Shown: in pieces, positions 18,687 to 30,392 of the stretch | Position numbering within the stretch: the stretch's first letter is position 1 | How the letters are laid out: each line of letters starts with the position of its first letter | NCBI RefSeq assembly: GCF_003426815.1 | Contig: NZ_QKYK01000009.1 | Span: forward strand, 1 to 64,000 | Length of the DNA: 64,000 nucleotides | Direction of reading: 5' to 3' | Source: Desertimonas flava | Lineage (GTDB): Bacteria > Actinomycetota > Acidimicrobiia > Acidimicrobiales > Ilumatobacteraceae | Translations under genes and position numbers: made by a program | Notes under the pieces: model-generated | The model's input: the letters and a program-made list of their open reading frames with translations, nothing else | Told to the model about the DNA's origin: nothing | Databases searched by the model: none

Positions 18687-21058
18687 GACCGGTTGATCGT
18701 GCCGATGGCGTAGAGGATCCCGTCGTCGATCACCACGTCGGTGACCTCCTGGAGGCCGATCCCGACGAACGACGGGATCTCGACGCGCTGGAGCGACTGC
18801 AGGTCGCGGCCGAACAGCACGAAGGCGTCCTCGTCCGACGGGCCGGTGACACCGACGATGGCGACCCCGTAGGCGCTGGCCCGGGTGTTGAGCACGAAGT
18901 CGTCGGCATTGAGGATGTCGAGCGGCGAGAACGAGGTGCCGTCGCGGGTGGAGTACAGCTGGGCCCCGGCGTCGGTGAGGGCCTCCACGAGCGCTCCGCC
19001 CTGGGCGGCCACGCAGCGGTTGGGGATCGCCGACGCCGGCTCGATGACCGACGGCACCACGGTGGCCGTCCGGGTGGTCACATCGACCGTTGCCGTGAAC
19101 GCCCGCTCGTTGGCCCAGTCGTAGCCGAGCACGAGCGCCGTCGTGGCCGAGAGGGCGCAGACCGACAGTCCCTCCGCGTACGTCGACACGGGGATGTCGA
19201 CGCGTTCGAACGCCGTCCCGTCGCCGATGACGACGAGGGCCGTGCCGGCGTCGGCCGACGTGGCCTGGTCGGTGATCCGCTCACCGCCGACGCCGACCAC
19301 CTGGCCGCCGACGATCACCACGTCGTTGACGTACTGCCCGCCGCGGCCGCCGACGACCACGGCGAGCGGTGACCACGTGCCGCCCCGCGGCCTCGTCGAC
19401 ACGGCGATCTCGCCGATGGTTCCGGCGTAGTCGTCCGACCCGGTCTCGGAGATCGTGGTGAGGGCGACCTCGCTGTCGGCAAGGGCCACGACGCCGTCGA
19501 CGCCGGCCCCGCCCACCGTGTCGACCGGCGTGGCATCGGGTGCGGGCTGGCCGACGCCATCGGGACCGATGACGTACGGCCAGAGCCGAGGCTGGTAGTT
19601 CACCGACTCCCCCTCGTGCGAGATGTGCGGATAGGTGGAGACGCCGACGACGTTGCCGAGGTCGTTGATGACCCGCAGCTCATCGACGACCTCGTGGCTC
19701 GTCGGCGCCATCCCCAGCTCGGACAACGGGGGCGGGTCGTCGAGGGCGGCGGTCGCGTCGAGCGACACCGTGCCCGTGAACGGGCCGCCCGATTGCGGGA
19801 CTGCGATGGCGAGCCGGCCGTCGTCGATCGCGAACCGCAGGCTCTGCGCCCCGTCCGTGCTGATGGGGGCTTGCTCGCCCTGGACGTCGAAATAGGTGAG
19901 GCGGTCGACCTCGCCGTCGTGGATCCGGTAGACGACGGTCAGGTAGGTCTGCGCGGCGGCCAGCCAGATCCCCCCGTCGGCGTCGACGGCGATGTCGGCA
20001 CAGCCGCCCGAGTAGATCGGGAACAACGGCTCCCAACCGGCGAACGGCACCTCGCTCCACGTCGCGCCGTCGGTGGAATGGACCGCGGCCGACCGCTGCC
20101 CTCCGCTGCCCGCCAGGCAGGCGGCGGCATAGAACCCGCCGGGGCCGGCGACGACGTCGCCGAGGCGGGTGCTGAGCGCCGGAGACACCAGCGATGACGT
20201 ATCGGCACGGGTGAACGTCGCTCCCCCGTCGGTCGACGTGTAGACCGATGCTTGGAGGCGCTGATCGACGCTGTCGGCGGGGATGCCGCCCGCGGTGATG
20301 ACGACGGTGGCGCCGTTGACGGCCATTCCCCCGGCCTCCAGGTTGCGGGCGTCGATCGGGAACGGCGTGAGCGTCCATGTGCCGTCGGGGGCGCGCTTGG
20401 CGATCTCGGCTTGTGTCGGCTCACCCGCCAGGTACCGCTCGACGAGTGCGTACACGGTGCCGTCGGGCGCCGCTGTGGCGAGCGTGAACCGACCGAGCTG
20501 GTCGGGCGGACCGACGACCGCGGGCGCCGAGAGCGTCTCGCCGTCGAACGTCCAGACGTTGGGTACGGGGCCTCCGGCGGTGTCGGACGATCCGAGGACG
20601 AGGGCCGTGCCGTCGGGCAGGGTGACGGCGGCACGCACCGACATCGGGTGCTCCTCGCCGCTGAAGGCGGTGATCGACCACGACTGCGGCGAGTTGGCGG
20701 GCGCCGTGTAGACGACCACCTGGGAGTTGGCGCCGGGATTGCTGCGGTAGTCGCCGGCCATCACCCAGGGATGCTTGGCGGTCGGGGCCAGCATGGCGAA
20801 GGCCTGGAACTGCGGTCCACCGCCGACCTCGATCGGGATGCCGCGAGGCACCGAGAGCTCCTCGAACTCGAACACGGCAGGTGAAGCGAGCGTCGTCGGG
20901 GCCGACGACTGCCCCGGGACCGTCGGCGGAGGCAATGTCGTCGCGGGCGTCGCCGCCCCGACGTTCTGCACGGCCGTCGCCGCCACCACCGATGCCGCCA
21001 GCAGCAGCCCGACCGTCGGCACCCACAGCCCGAGCCGTCGTCTCGTCCGTCCACTCAC
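18656..21058 (-). CDS. Large secreted beta-propeller-like protein
   Basis: The 800-residue product starts at a GTG (21058) placed seven bases after GAGGAG; further upstream in-frame GTGs lack such a site. Residues 1-32 are a signal peptide or membrane anchor with Arg-rich n-region (RTRRRLGLWV) and a long hydrophobic core. A Thr/Pro-rich linker follows (about 38-55). The rest is a series of beta-strand repeats with Asp-rich turns such as TSTDGGATF, HSTDGATWSEV, STRPRGGTWSP and STRDGTSFSP, which resemble Asp-box (BNR/sialidase-type) blades of a propeller. No catalytic residues are recognisable. It may be surface-bound. Transcribed downstream of icd but separated by a terminator. Confidence 0.75.
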   Translation of the reverse strand: MSGRTRRRLGLWVPTVGLLLAASVVAATAVQNVGAATPATTLPPPTVPGQSSAPTTLASPAVFEFEELSVPRGIPIEVGGGPQFQAFAMLAPTAKHPWVMAGDYRSNPGANSQVVVYTAPANSPQSWSITAFSGEEHPMSVRAAVTLPDGTALVLGSSDTAGGPVPNVWTFDGETLSAPAVVGPPDQLGRFTLATAAPDGTVYALVERYLAGEPTQAEIAKRAPDGTWTLTPFPIDARNLEAGGMAVNGATVVITAGGIPADSVDQRLQASVYTSTDGGATFTRADTSSLVSPALSTRLGDVVAGPGGFYAAACLAGSGGQRSAAVHSTDGATWSEVPFAGWEPLFPIYSGGCADIAVDADGGIWLAAAQTYLTVVYRIHDGEVDRLTYFDVQGEQAPISTDGAQSLRFAIDDGRLAIAVPQSGGPFTGTVSLDATAALDDPPPLSELGMAPTSHEVVDELRVINDLGNVVGVSTYPHISHEGESVNYQPRLWPYVIGPDGVGQPAPDATPVDTVGGAGVDGVVALADSEVALTTISETGSDDYAGTIGEIAVSTRPRGGTWSPLAVVVGGRGGQYVNDVVIVGGQVVGVGGERITDQATSADAGTALVVIGDGTAFERVDIPVSTYAEGLSVCALSATTALVLGYDWANERAFTATVDVTTRTATVVPSVIEPASAIPNRCVAAQGGALVEALTDAGAQLYSTRDGTSFSPLDILNADDFVLNTRASAYGVAIVGVTGPSDEDAFVLFGRDLQSLQRVEIPSFVGIGLQEVTDVVIDDGILYAIGTINRSPVVWPITYS

Positions 21059-21204
21059 CGTCTGTCTCCTCGCCGATTCCACCGAGCAAGCCTCCACCGT
21101 CCGTGTTCGCCGGCGCCGCCGCCGACGTGCGGACCTTATCGGCCGGTTCTAGGCCGACATCGCGGGCGGCTGACCCCGACCCATCCGAGTGTTCAACTGC
21201 ACCG

Positions 21205-21241
21205 GAGTGTGGGAGGCCCCGGTGGTGGGCCTCCCACACTC
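21205..21241 (-). terminator. Terminator of the isocitrate dehydrogenase gene
   Basis: A perfect 15-bp stem, GAGTGTGGGAGGCCC and GGGCCTCCCACACTC with a 7-base loop, begins six bases beyond the icd stop codon. No T tract follows on either strand, which is common in GC-rich actinobacteria. Confidence 0.8.
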
Positions 21242-21247
21242 GGGTGG

Positions 21248-24660
<3,413 letters not shown>

Positions 24661-24669
24661 CGCAACATC

Positions 24670-24695
24670 GTCGGCATTTGTCGGTAGTTGCCGAC
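24670..24695. promoter_or_regulatory. Inverted repeat upstream of the small HTH gene, possible autoregulatory operator
   Basis: GTCGGCA (24670-24676) and TGCCGAC (24689-24695) form an inverted repeat with a 12-base spacer; a third GTCGG half-site lies at 24680-24684 and another at 24696-24700. It sits 24 bases before the start codon of a predicted DNA-binding protein. Confidence 0.4.
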
Positions 24696-24718
24696 GTCGG
24701 TAGCTAGAGTCATCGTCC

Positions 24719-24934
24719 ATGTGCCCGATGGTGAACACCGACGATCTCTGCGACGCGCACGAAGTGGCGGGGCTGCTGGGCCTCTCGCACTCCGGCAGTG
24801 TGTTCGCCTATCTCCGTCGCTATGCCGACCTGCCGCGGCCGGTGATCGACCTCGGGCGACGTCGCATCGCTCTCTGGCTGCGTCCCGAGATCATCGCCTG
24901 GCGCGACCGCAACCCGCGCCGGAGCGCGTCGTGA
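24719..24934 (+). CDS. Small MerR/excisionase-type helix-turn-helix protein
   Basis: The 71-residue product is a single DNA-binding domain: DAHEVAGLLGLSHSGSVFAY (about residues 12-31) is a winged HTH of the excisionase/AlpA type, followed by a basic wing (RPVIDLGRRRIALWLRPEI). It ends in a GTGA overlap with the methionine aminopeptidase gene, so the two are translationally coupled. An inverted repeat just upstream may be its own operator. The start could be ATG 24719 or the in-frame ATG 24728. No phage or plasmid genes are near, so a local regulatory role is more likely than excision. Confidence 0.75.
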   Translation: MCPMVNTDDLCDAHEVAGLLGLSHSGSVFAYLRRYADLPRPVIDLGRRRIALWLRPEIIAWRDRNPRRSAS

Positions 24935-25932
24935 AGCGCCTCCGCGCCAACGACCCGTGCTGGTGCGCGAGTGGCGAGAAGCTCAAGCGCTGCCACGGCG
25001 ACCGCAGCGCCCTGCAACGACCTCCGGTACGGCGCGGGGTGCCCGCCGCGCTCCGGTCGGTGCCCGAGTCGATCGCCCGGCCCCCGTACCTCGCCACCGG
25101 AGGGCATCCCACCGGGCCGTCCGGCCGGCAGGTGTTCGACGCCGCCGGTCTCGAAGCCATGCGACACGCCGGCCGCGTGGCGGCCCAGGTGTTGCTCGAC
25201 GCCGGCGCCGAGGTCCGACCCGGGGTGACGACCGCCGAGCTGAACGACATCGCCCACGACAGCTACGTGCGACAGGGCGCCTACCCGAGCACCCTGGGCT
25301 ACCGCGGCTTCGCCCACGCCTCGTGCATCTCCGTGAACGAGGTGGCGTGCCACGGCATCCCCGACTCACGGCCGCTCGCCGACGGCGACATCGTCAACAT
25401 CGACATCACTGCGTTCGTCGACGGCTACCACGGCGACACGTCGGCCACGTTCGCCGTCGGCACCATCAACCCGGCCGCCGACGCGCTCGTCGCCGCGACC
25501 TGCGAGGCCACGCTGGCCGGGATCGCCGCCGCGCAGCCGGGCCGCACGATCAACGAGATCGGCCGGGCGGTCGAGGCGGTGGCCCGCCCACGCGGCTACG
25601 GCGTCGTCACCATGTACGGCGGCCACGGCATCGGCACGGTGTTCCACGCCGCCCCCCACATCCACCACACCGCCCACCCCTCGGCCACCGCCAAGCTGGT
25701 GCCCGGCATGACCTTCACCGTCGAGCCGATGCTCACCGCCGGCCGCGAAGACCTCGTGTCGTGGGACGACGGCTGGACCGAGGTGACGATCGATGGCCTG
25801 ATCAGTGCGCAGTTCGAACACACCGTGGCCGTGACCGCCGACGGGGTCGAGATCCTCACCGTCACCGACGACGGGACCAGCGCGGTCACCTGGCCCAACG
25901 CCGTCGTCACCGCCGCCGGCGCCGGCCGGTAA
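24931..25932 (+). CDS. map: Type I methionine aminopeptidase with N-terminal SEC-C zinc motif
   Basis: The 333-residue enzyme removes the initiator methionine from new proteins. Residues 5-20 hold a SEC-C zinc motif (NDPCWCASGEKLKRCHGD), typical of long bacterial MetAPs and of ribosome-associated proteins. The pita-bread catalytic domain follows with metal ligands in NIDITAFVDGYHGDTS (two Asp), GGHGIGTVFH (His), FTVEPML (Glu) and QFEHTVAVT (Glu). The GTG at 24931 overlaps the stop of the HTH gene. Because this is the long form, another short map gene may exist elsewhere in the genome. Confidence 0.93.
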   Translation: MKRLRANDPCWCASGEKLKRCHGDRSALQRPPVRRGVPAALRSVPESIARPPYLATGGHPTGPSGRQVFDAAGLEAMRHAGRVAAQVLLDAGAEVRPGVTTAELNDIAHDSYVRQGAYPSTLGYRGFAHASCISVNEVACHGIPDSRPLADGDIVNIDITAFVDGYHGDTSATFAVGTINPAADALVAATCEATLAGIAAAQPGRTINEIGRAVEAVARPRGYGVVTMYGGHGIGTVFHAAPHIHHTAHPSATAKLVPGMTFTVEPMLTAGREDLVSWDDGWTEVTIDGLISAQFEHTVAVTADGVEILTVTDDGTSAVTWPNAVVTAAGAGR

Positions 25933-26003
25933 CGCCCGCGCCGACCCGACGGGCCACCCGTCTCGGACGTATCCCCGCCGGGTGCCTTATGGTGGTCTCG
26001 CCC

Positions 26004-27227
26004 ATGAGCCGAACCACGCGCCCCGCGTTCACCCTCCTCGTCGCCGCCACGCTGGCCGTCGGGCTCCCACCGCTCGCCGGCCTCGCTGAGGCGCACCAGC
26101 CCGCCGTGGTGCCCGACGACTGGGTGACCCTCGAGGACGACACCGGACTGCTCACGGTGGCGGTGCCGCCGGAGTGGACCGATCAGGAGACGGCGCGGGC
26201 ATCCAACAGCGTGGAGACGGCCCGCATCACGGCGGCCACCGACATCGACCAGTACCGCACCGGGTTCGAGGCCCCCGGACTCTCGCTGGTCGCCCTGCCC
26301 TACAACCCCGACACCACCGGTGTCCTCGACGACGCCCTGACCGCAGGGTGCCGCGTGCGGGGCGACACCCGCTACGACGACGGGGCCTTCGTCGGCATCC
26401 TGCGCCACTGGACGTCGTGCGGCGACGGCACGAGCACCGAGGTGTACATCCTCGCCGCGGCGCCGGTGAACCGGTCGGTGACGGTGAGCCTCATCGTCCA
26501 GATCACCGATCCCGACCAGCGGGAGATCGTCGATCACGCCCTCGCCTCGTTCAACCTGACCTATCTCCCCGACCCTCCCCCGTCCACGACGACCGTCACC
26601 ACCACCCCGACCACTCCGCCCACCACATCATTGGGGCCGACGCAGCCGACCACGGACCCGATCGCCACGACGACGACCGCTCCTGCCGATCCTGCGTCCA
26701 CCACGACGACGTCGTTGCCGACGAACGGCAACGAGGCCCAGGAGTTGCGCGACGAGAGCGGCGCACTCCTGGTCGAGGTGCCGGCCTCGTGGAACGACGT
26801 CAACCTCCGCCCGGCGGTGCGCAACGACGGCGTCGAGCTCCCGAACATCGCCGCCAGCCCCGACCTCGACGCCTTCTTGCCGTCGGGTGAGGACGAGTTC
26901 CTCACGCCCGGCGTGATCTACCGAGGGCTCCCATACTCCGAGGACACCGAGGCGACACTGCGCGGCATCGGGCGGCTCGGGTGCGTGGACGGCGGCATCA
27001 CCGAGTACTCCGACGACCTGTTCACCGGTCACATGTGGACGTTCCCGAGCTGTGGCGGCACCTCGACCCGCCAGTTCATCGTCGTCGCCAACGCCAACGA
27101 TGGCTCGTTCACCGCGCTGCTCGTGATCCGCGTCACCGAGCCGGGCAACCGCGAACTGTCGGCCGTGCTCGGCTCGTTCACCTATGACTCCGGCGCCGTG
27201 AGCAGCTCGCCGATCGCCACGTCGTGA
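26004..27227 (+). CDS. Secreted protein with two copies of an unrecognised DDTG...VPxxW domain
   Basis: The 407-residue protein starts at ATG 26004 (an alternative ATG at 25989 adds five residues) with a signal peptide ending near LAEA-HQ (about residue 30). Two similar domains of roughly 150 residues follow, at about 40-188 and 248-398. Each opens with (E/D)(D/E)(T/S)G.L.V.VP..W.D, passes through a conserved I.AS.DLD.F....F..PG, a Cys pair (one near the middle, one in the SCGG/SCGD turn), and ends with a hydrophobic strand and LxSF. They are joined by a Thr/Pro linker with runs such as TTTTAPADPASTTTTS. Function unknown; probably extracellular. Paralogous domains occur in the next gene and at 16962. 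Confidence 0.85.
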   Translation: MSRTTRPAFTLLVAATLAVGLPPLAGLAEAHQPAVVPDDWVTLEDDTGLLTVAVPPEWTDQETARASNSVETARITAATDIDQYRTGFEAPGLSLVALPYNPDTTGVLDDALTAGCRVRGDTRYDDGAFVGILRHWTSCGDGTSTEVYILAAAPVNRSVTVSLIVQITDPDQREIVDHALASFNLTYLPDPPPSTTTVTTTPTTPPTTSLGPTQPTTDPIATTTTAPADPASTTTTSLPTNGNEAQELRDESGALLVEVPASWNDVNLRPAVRNDGVELPNIAASPDLDAFLPSGEDEFLTPGVIYRGLPYSEDTEATLRGIGRLGCVDGGITEYSDDLFTGHMWTFPSCGGTSTRQFIVVANANDGSFTALLVIRVTEPGNRELSAVLGSFTYDSGAVSSSPIATS

Positions 27228-27404
27228 GGCGGCGTCGGATGCCCGGCGACGACGCATGAATCTCCGCCGTCGGGGGAACCTGCAGGCGGGGTTATTCGTC
27301 TCTCTTACCCGGCAGGTTGATTAGCCTGCGCACCCGCCGTGCCGTCATGTGGGCACGAGTGTGGGCAACTCAAAGCCCGTGCCGACGTGGCACGAAAGGA
27401 AGTC
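27228..27404. promoter_or_regulatory. Intergenic region before the second paralogous secreted gene
   Basis: AACCTGC (27277-27283) and GCAGGTT (27312-27318) form an inverted repeat with a 28-base loop, which could terminate the upstream gene or act as an operator. The segment ends in AAAGGAAG before the ATG at 27405. I cannot assign firm promoter boxes. Confidence 0.35.
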
Positions 27405-28715
27405 ATGAAGACAGTGCACAAGCTCGCTCTCGCCGCCGGTCTGCCGGCCGTAGCGATCGCCACGTTCGGTCACGCCGCGTCGGCCGCCGGCGCTGCTCCG
27501 ACCACCACACCTCCGGGCGCGACCATCCCCGCCGGCTGGCAGGTGCTCGTCGACGACACCAACCAGATCACCGTCGCCGCTCCCCCCGAGTGGACCGATC
27601 TCGACACCGTTCCCGGCACCAACCCCGACGGCTCGCCTCGCCCGTGGATCGAAGCCTCGACGGACATCGAGTCCTTCCACGAGACGTTCGAGACCGCCGG
27701 CGTCGTGCTGACCGCCGTCCCCCACTCCACCGATCTCCAGGCGACGCTCGCCGAGTTCGACGTCGGTGCGTGTGCCGAGCAGACGCCCGAGCCGTTCACC
27801 AACGGCGCCTTCACCGGCCTCATCGAGCACCAGGATTGCGGTGAGGGCATCGAGTACTACCGCCTCGTCGTCGACAACCCCGCCAATCCGGCGGTGACGC
27901 TGTTCTTGCAGTTCGGCCTCACCAGCGCCGAGGCTCCGGGGACCGCCGACGCGATCATCGCGTCGATGGGCTTCGCCGGTGGCAGCAGCACGACCGCCTC
28001 CACGACGCCCGCCACGCCGACGCTCGCCCCGGTCCCCACGGTCCCCGGCGTCACCACGCCGGCCACCGCTCCGGTGACCGTCCCCGCGACGCCCACCACC
28101 GCGGCCACCGGTCAGACCCTCGCCCCGGCGACGGTGCCCGGCGTCTCCACGGCGACCCCCACGGTCCCGGCCAACACCGCCGCCACGCTCCCGGCCCTGC
28201 CGACCGCCCCCGGCACCCCGACGACGTCCGCCGGCGCCCCGCCCGAGACCGTCGCCGGCGCCGTCCCGCTCGTCGACGACACGGGCCGCATCACCGTCTC
28301 GGTTCCCCCGACGTGGACGGAGATCGCCACCAGCCCGACGAGCGAGGGCAACCCATACATCTCGGCGAGCCCCAACCAGGCGGTCTTCCAGGCAGCCGAC
28401 GCCACGTCGTTCACCACCCCCGGCGTGATCTTCAGCGCCCGCCCGTTCATCGCCGACACGCAGACCGCGGTCTCGGCCGTGACGGACGGATCGCTGTGCA
28501 CCGACGCCGGTGTCCAGCCGTACTCCGACGGTGTGTTCACCGGCCACGCCCAGGTCTACACCGACTGCGGCGGGACGGCGACCCGTATGGTCGTCATCGT
28601 CGCCAGCCCGGCCGACTCGTCGTTCACGGCCGTGCTCCTCATCCAGGTCGTCGATCCGGGCCCGGCCGAGGTGAACACGATCATCGGCTCGTTCAACACG
28701 GTGGCCGCCGGCTGA
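27405..28715 (+). CDS. Secreted protein with two copies of the DDTG...VPxxW domain, paralogue of the preceding gene
   Basis: The ATG at 27405 follows AAAGGAAG with good spacing and gives a signal peptide of about 27 residues ending ASA-AG. The 436-residue protein has domain one at about 44-190 (VDDTNQITVAAPPEWTD) and domain two at about 287-434 (VDDTGRITVSVPPTWTE). A long Ala/Thr/Pro/Val linker without charged residues joins them (about 193-285). As in the previous gene, each domain keeps a Cys pair with a D-C-G turn (HQDCGEG and YTDCGGT) and a closing IxSF. The domain order and linker identify the two neighbours as tandem duplicates. Function unknown. Confidence 0.87.
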   Translation: MKTVHKLALAAGLPAVAIATFGHAASAAGAAPTTTPPGATIPAGWQVLVDDTNQITVAAPPEWTDLDTVPGTNPDGSPRPWIEASTDIESFHETFETAGVVLTAVPHSTDLQATLAEFDVGACAEQTPEPFTNGAFTGLIEHQDCGEGIEYYRLVVDNPANPAVTLFLQFGLTSAEAPGTADAIIASMGFAGGSSTTASTTPATPTLAPVPTVPGVTTPATAPVTVPATPTTAATGQTLAPATVPGVSTATPTVPANTAATLPALPTAPGTPTTSAGAPPETVAGAVPLVDDTGRITVSVPPTWTEIATSPTSEGNPYISASPNQAVFQAADATSFTTPGVIFSARPFIADTQTAVSAVTDGSLCTDAGVQPYSDGVFTGHAQVYTDCGGTATRMVVIVASPADSSFTAVLLIQVVDPGPAEVNTIIGSFNTVAAG

Positions 28716-28812
28716 CCGCCGCCCTGACATCCGATCCGGTGCCCCCGTGGTTCGCTGCGGGGGCACCGGCGCGTCAGAATGCAGGTCGCTCGCTCGTCCC
28801 GGAGGTTCTTGC

Positions 28813-29892
28813 ATGCGCCGTCACTCACTCGTCGCCGGACTGTTGACCGTCGCCGTCCCGCTGGTCGGTGCGGCGGCTTCTGCCGCGCCGCCCGACAGTG
28901 ACGCCGCCGCCGACGAGGCGCTGCGCAGCTTCGAGGCGTTCGCCGACGACGAGGGGATCGAGATCGAATCGCCGACGTGCGCGGAGGCCGGCGACCCAGA
29001 GACGTTCGTGTGCTACGCCCTCACGACGGACGGCGTCCCGTTCGTCGCCCAGGCGTCGCTCGCCGATGACGAGGTCGAGTGGCAGGTGCTGAGCGGTCCG
29101 CAGCCTGCTCCGGACGAGACGGCGGGGCCGGAGTCCAGCGCCCCGGCCACGAGCGTCCCCGCCGCGCCGAGCGAGCCCGACGGCTCGGTCACCGACGACT
29201 CGGTCACCGACGACTCGGTCACCGACGACTCGGTCACCGAGGAGCCTGACTCGCTGTCGTTCTTCCACGGCGTGTTCTCGGCGGATCCGGAGCAGACGGC
29301 CGCGGCGATCGAACTCACTCAGCCGGGATCACCGGCCGAGGCGTACGCCCGATTCCAGAACCTCTTCGTGACGGTCGCCGCCGAGTACGGCGTCGAGATC
29401 TCGGCGGGATCGGTGTTCCTGACGACCGACGCCGTCCGCGTGTGCGTCACCGCCAGCGAGTGCTCGGAGATCTCCGACATCGAGGTCGCCGACGGGCAGG
29501 TCGTGTCGTTCGCCGTCGACGGCAACCAGATCGGCGGACGCCTGGCGACGATGGGCGAGACGGTCGTCGCGGCCACCACGGCGTTCCGGTTGGCGGTCGC
29601 CTACCAGACCGTCACCGGCGAGCAGTTGGCCGCCTACGTCGAACTGGCCTCCGAGCAGGGTGACGTGATCGACCTGCAGACGGCCGTCTACGTCGGCGCC
29701 GACGGCTCCCAGATCCCCGTCGCCGTCGGCCGCAGCCTGGGCCTCGACACGACGAAGCTGAAGGGCAACCAGATGGCGTATCTCGCCTTCCCCGGCGCCG
29801 CGCCGGGCGGCGAGATCCATGTGACGGTGACCCCCGCCGACGGCTCCCCGGCCGTCGTGGCCGTCATCCCCGTCGACGCGATCGCTCCCTGA
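28813..29892 (+). CDS. Secreted protein of unknown function with DDSVT repeats
   Basis: The ATG at 28813 lies seven bases after GGAGG. The 359-residue product has a signal peptide (about 1-25, ending SAA-PP). A small domain follows with one Cys pair (PTCAEAGDPETFVCYAL, about 55-71), reminiscent of DUF4333-like modules. Next are a Pro/Ala-rich linker and four DDSVT-type repeats (about 123-143). The C-terminal 200-residue domain contains a second Cys pair (VRVCVTASECSEI). No transmembrane helix follows the signal peptide. It is the fourth secreted-protein gene in this part of the window and is not paralogous to its two upstream neighbours. Confidence 0.8.
   Translation: MRRHSLVAGLLTVAVPLVGAAASAAPPDSDAAADEALRSFEAFADDEGIEIESPTCAEAGDPETFVCYALTTDGVPFVAQASLADDEVEWQVLSGPQPAPDETAGPESSAPATSVPAAPSEPDGSVTDDSVTDDSVTDDSVTEEPDSLSFFHGVFSADPEQTAAAIELTQPGSPAEAYARFQNLFVTVAAEYGVEISAGSVFLTTDAVRVCVTASECSEISDIEVADGQVVSFAVDGNQIGGRLATMGETVVAATTAFRLAVAYQTVTGEQLAAYVELASEQGDVIDLQTAVYVGADGSQIPVAVGRSLGLDTTKLKGNQMAYLAFPGAAPGGEIHVTVTPADGSPAVVAVIPVDAIAP
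29182..29241 (+). repeat. 15-bp coding minisatellite, four copies
   Basis: Four consecutive 15-bp units based on GACTCGGTCACCGAC encode DDSVT-type repeats within the secreted protein. The units differ only at the outer ends of the array (GGC at the start, GAG at the end). Exact repeats of this kind can change copy number by slippage without disturbing the frame. Confidence 0.85.
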
Positions 29893-30244
29893 GGCGACTC
29901 ATCGCGTCGCGCTGGGCGAGTGCCGGCGGGGCTGGAGTGTGGGCTACACCGCCCCGCCGGCGACCGCCGTCCGACTACTTGAAGAAAGCCGCCGGCGATC
30001 CCAGAACGGTACTCCCAATTCGACCGCCTGCAAAGAGCGCGGCCCGCGACGACGAAACCACCCGGCGACCGACGACTCGGTCAGTACGGGGTCGTTGACG
30101 ACGAAAGGAGGAATCGCACACCCCTGATCGCCCACGCAACCAACAACGATCGAGGAAAGCCTGCGTGGCGTTTGAACGCCCGCCGGAGGCAAAAAGAACG
30201 GCGCACGACTTGCCCTCAGCGAGCGAGCGCCAGCGAACGAGCAG
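29893..30244. other. Gene-free stretch before the tRNA
   Basis: No convincing gene is present in these 352 bases. Visible items are an AAAGGAGGA ribosome-binding-like sequence at about 30104-30112 that is not followed by a start codon, a short palindrome GGCGTT-TG-AACGCC (30167-30180), and a GAGCGAGCGCCAGCGAACGAG low-complexity run just before the tRNA. A five-base A run (30190-30195) would be a T run behind the tRNA on the minus strand and may be part of its terminator. Confidence 0.5.
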
Positions 30245-30318
30245 TGGGCACGACGGGACTCGAACCCGGGACCTCTACCGTGTCATGGTAGCGCTCTAAC
30301 CAACTGAGCTACGCGCCC
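30245..30318 (-). tRNA. tRNA-Val (anticodon GAC)
   Basis: The minus strand folds into a complete cloverleaf of 74 nucleotides: acceptor GGGCGCG with CGTGCCC (one G-T pair), D arm GCTC with GAGC around AGTTGGTTA, anticodon stem CTACC with GGTAG around loop ATGACAC, and T arm CCGGG with CCCGT around TTCGAGT. Anticodon bases 34-36 are GAC, reading valine codons GTC and GTT. The discriminator is A, and CCA is not encoded. Confidence 0.96.
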
Positions 30319-30392
30319 TCAGTCTCGACGGAACCGCCGAGGTGCGGGACCGCCACGTTATCAATCCGACGCCGCCGTCAAACACTTCAGCC

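Noticed and set aside
29939-30192. Short frames on both strands in the gap before tRNA-Val
   Set aside because: Neither has a ribosome-binding site at the right distance, and the composition gives no sign of coding.
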